Shown here piece by piece: positions 61,801 through 64,000 of a DNA stretch of 64,000 nt. The position numbers were made by a program, and so were the translations under genes. Under the pieces are notes generated by a model, which saw only the letters and a list, made by a program, of their open reading frames with translations, was not told the DNA's origin and did not search any database. Position 1 is the stretch's first letter. Each line of letters opens with the position of its first letter. The stretch is from Dallia pectoralis (Eukaryota > Chordata > Actinopteri > Esociformes > Umbridae), in the NCBI GenBank assembly GCA_029465975.1, contig CM055728.1, positions 18,346,328 to 18,410,327 on the forward strand. Reading direction: 5' to 3'.

Positions 61801-63733
61801 ATAAACGACTTCCAGTGTCAGAAAGCAACTAAAAAGGAGTAGTAAAATTTTTAAATATTTGAAAACATAAGACACTGATGACTAGGAAACGTAGGTGGTA
61901 TAAACCATGTGAGGCCGATCTCCAGCACGGAATCCCCCATCTACATATAACTGTGTGATTTGTTATAAAGCCTAAATTCACCTACATTCGTTTCATTGTG
62001 TGGATTATAATATAATATTTTTATTACTGCGAGATGAAATTACTGAAATCATTATGGAATATCTATCATGAATGTGCACGGTTTCCGGTCTTTGTTTTAT
62101 AATTGCAGAGTCTGGTTCCTTGACTCAGTTGGGTCCGTTAATGAACAACAGGCTTGAACAATTCCCAAAACTCTAACCTTTAGCACATTTGACCCTGCCC
62201 TCATCGATGAGTCATAATTACTGACAAAGATGCTACAGGAGTAAAATAGTAGTACAGCATGCTATGCAAGAGTAATAGTGTAGTAATGCATGCTACACAA
62301 GAGTAATAGAGTAGTAGTGCATGCTACACAACAGTAATAGTGTAGTAATGCATGCTACACAAGAGTAATAGAGTTGTAGTGCATGCTACACAACAGTAAT
62401 AGTTTAATAGAGCATGCTACAATGTTATTGTGTAGGTTAGTACAAAAGTGGGCGAAGCACGTCCCGCAGGTGGCTTCAAATGTCAAAATCATGAATGGCT
62501 ATGATAAAGAATTCAACATGAATTTCAAGTATATTTACAACTGTGCAAACATAGACCTCTAGACAATAACAATTCCAAGCCAATGGGTTTGTACGTTCTA
62601 GAAGGATATTCACTAATAGGGGTAGAAAAGGTGTAAGAAAAGAAAACACAAATGTCAAGAATACTAATGAAGGGCAGATTTTAACTTCACATTTTGACAT
62701 CTAAGCATTACTTGATTTAATCGTTGACTATTGTGCAAGTTAGAATACGCCCCAAGGTCTCTAAAAAGCTAAAGAGGGTTCTAAAGTTTCTATCGGGGCA
62801 GAAGCTACGTTCCATGGTTACTGGTACCTAGATATATCCTTATCAAGACAAAGTCTGAGCAAAATCACGGGTCCAGCCGCGGCGTGAGAAAGAGTACACA
62901 ACAGGAGAGAAAGCAACAAGAGTCAAGCAACAGAAATAAAGTAACATGTGAAGAAATACGGTGAAAGTGACGGGACACATGCAATGATCTGTGTCTACAT
63001 ACTGGCAGCACCTGATGCAATGCCACAGGCATGTACACAACACATGTACACAACACGGACATGTGGAACTGCCAAGGGAATTGACTAATTTCTGTTTCTT
63101 TAGCCAAGTAATGCAAACTAGAAAGAAATATTCCTTCTAATTTGCAATAGAACTAAGTGGTGGTTCTTGTAATATTTAAATACTATGTGACTTGATATAG
63201 TGATGATATAGTGATGACAAGCTCCTCTGTTGGATATTAGAGTATTTACAGCAGACTACATGCACACCGTTACAATATTATTTGATTATTTCTGCGTTCA
63301 TTTGACTACATACTACAACAGTGGGTTCTTATATGTCATATTTACCACATGAGAAAGAGTACTTCGTAGGAAAATACAACATTAAACTGCGTAGAGTTCC
63401 AACCAAGTAGAGTTTTTCACATATTGCAAGAAAGCACGATTGAAAATGATTTTCATTGTTTCTTTTTGTGACATACAAATTCCCTGCGATCAACAATAAT
63501 GTTAAAGAAAACCATTATGCAATCGACTGTACACATGTGTAAATTAGAAACATGTTTTTGCACACGCCTTCGTAATAACCTCCTACACATGATGATCTAA
63601 AGCTAAAACAAGGTGCTCCTGGCGTACCTGTTGACGTTGTGGGATGACTTTATGTTTTTGGCGGAGATGATGTTAAGGGACAGGACAGCGTCTGTTGCCG
63701 AGTCATCTACTTCTGGCTTGTTCCTGATGCGGC
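55821..63733 (-). CDS. kif1b: Kinesin-like protein KIF1B, 3' part: last 12 exons, 509 aa
   Basis: A plus-end-directed kinesin-3 motor that carries synaptic vesicle precursors (beta form) along axons. Exons, first to last in the window: 63628-63733, 61049-61163, 59647-59780, 59355-59416, 58809-58954, 58395-58661, 57670-57741, 57241-57362, 56906-57058, 56481-56673, 56156-56274, 55821-55863. Phases agree throughout. Diagnostic blocks are GRIRNK, FYRFEAVWDSSLHNSLLLNR, MVFYSRDAKISPPRSLRNLF, GSPGMQRRRRKILDTSVAYV, ENLAGWRPRGDSLILEHQWE, and the serine-rich SSGTLSTSTSISSQIS...ESSGYDS linker, which fits KIF1B better than KIF1A. The PH domain (VVSKKGFLSF...KHYVVVRRPYVFIYNNDKDP...DWLYAFNPLLAGTIR) binds phosphoinositides on cargo. 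The tail ends SKLARRRSGLLKN. The motor, FHA and coiled-coil parts lie beyond the window. The order next to pgd matches human 1p36. Confidence 0.97.
57756..58282. repeat. 14-17-bp minisatellite in a kif1b intron, about 35 units
   Basis: Units such as TATATGGTGCATGT (14 bp) alternate with longer forms carrying an extra CA (GGTGCACATGT). Larger blocks are repeated: the run TATGATGCATGTTACGGTGC followed by ATGTTGTGTGGTGTAAGTTG occurs twice (about 58012 and 58165). The array starts about 15 bases from an acceptor. Open frames here are due to the repeat. Stretches alternate purine and pyrimidine. Confidence 0.93.
59783..60832. repeat. 55/57-bp minisatellite, about 19 copies, starting at a kif1b acceptor
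   Basis: The unit is GTGTTAGAGAGGTAGGGTGC TTGACCCTATATTATGTGGA GTAAAACAGAGTGCAGG (57 bp). A 55-bp form has GAGTTAGGG and TGAAGT. The first copy touches the acceptor of exon 59647-59780 and contains its polypyrimidine tract (- strand CTCTGTTTTACTCCACAG); later copies read CTCCACATAA, without the AG. 57- and 55-bp forms recur in groups, showing multi-unit copying. Confidence 0.95.
60833..61048. other. Rest of kif1b intron, nothing recognised
   Basis: Short unique intron sequence between the array and exon 61049-61163. The open frame at 60920-61111 overlaps the exon on the opposite strand and is a shadow. Confidence 0.5.
61164..63627. other. kif1b intron, mostly unique
   Basis: Intron between exons 63628-63733 and 61049-61163. 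Apart from the 31-bp array at 62235-62420 no repeat or exon was seen. Open frames at 62476-62700 and 62843-63116 on the - strand have no domain. Confidence 0.5.
62235..62422. repeat. About 31-bp tandem repeat, 6 copies, kif1b intron
   Basis: The unit is GAGTAATAGAGTAGTAGTGC ATGCTACACAA, with variants AGTGTAGTAATGC and ACAGTAATAG that alternate along the array. The embedded TGCATGCT contains the palindrome GCATGC. No function is visible. Confidence 0.9.
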
Positions 63734-64000
63734 CTGAGAAGGCAAGCAACACACATATTTTTAGACAACTGATTAATAAAACGTGTTCTTATAATCTTTA
63801 CTTGGCAGAGCAAAAAGAAAGCTGGCCATTCCCAACACCCAGAGCCTGGCTCCACTCTATGTTTCTTCCCATGTTCCTTGGGGTTTTAGCCCTTGTACCT
63901 TTTTTAATTTATTATGTTTAGATGCCATCACAAATAAATGCTTATCTATGATTTCTGAGAACCCAATGAAGCAGAATTGCAATTACATTTACTACACTCA
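63734..64000. other. kif1b intron running off the window
   Basis: Intron sequence upstream of exon 63628-63733. The open frame at 63613-63921 on the + strand is antisense to that exon and runs into the intron, so it is a shadow. No further exon was seen before the window end. Confidence 0.5.

Noticed and set aside
63613..63921. Membrane-protein-like + strand open frame at the right edge
   Set aside because: It overlaps a confirmed kif1b exon in antisense and continues into intron sequence.

Overview
The window is vertebrate nuclear DNA, almost certainly from a ray-finned (teleost) fish. It has spliced genes with GT-AG introns, Tc1-type DNA transposon remnants, a tRNA-derived SINE-like piece and very many minisatellites. 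The repeat types hint at the pike/salmon lineage, but only weakly. No bacterial or viral gene was seen.

Three protein-coding genes could be rebuilt exon by exon, and all lie in the right-hand half. (1) tardbp (TDP-43, or its teleost paralogue tardbpl), + strand, coding exons 33777-35580, complete, 5 coding exons, 399 aa. (2) pgd (6-phosphogluconate dehydrogenase), - strand, 50370 down to 41294, complete, 13 exons, 483 aa. (3) The 3' part of kif1b (kinesin-3 motor), - strand, 12 exons from 63733 down to the stop at 55821. These encode the last 509 aa, including the C-terminal PH domain; the motor part lies beyond the right edge. tardbp and pgd converge tail to tail; pgd and kif1b lie head to tail. 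The same three genes sit near each other on human 1p36.22, so this is conserved synteny. They do not form a pathway: RNA binding/splicing control, the pentose phosphate pathway, and axonal transport.

Layout: 1-33.2 kb is gene-poor. I found no convincing exon there, only arrays with 12-bp (2.85-3.36 kb), 38-bp (5.27-5.61 kb), 29/25-bp (6.4-9.08 kb), 21-bp (9.5-10.25 kb) and 30-bp (29.16-30.34 kb) units, plus transposon remnants near 16.1, 18.6, 19.5, 26.0, 30.4, 30.7 and 31.3 kb. 33.2-38.2 kb is tardbp with a long 3' UTR. 38.2-41.1 kb is the convergent intergenic gap. 41.1-50.4 kb is pgd. 50.4-52.0 kb is the pgd promoter side. 52.0-55.8 kb is probably the kif1b 3' UTR. 55.8 kb to the end is kif1b.

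No new multi-gene system is visible. The most notable pattern is that several intronic minisatellites begin exactly at splice sites and have amplified the splice-site sequence itself (pgd exon 12 donor, pgd exon 5 acceptor, one kif1b acceptor). Tandem arrays fill roughly an eighth of the window. Most long open reading frames are by-products of these arrays and are not genes.
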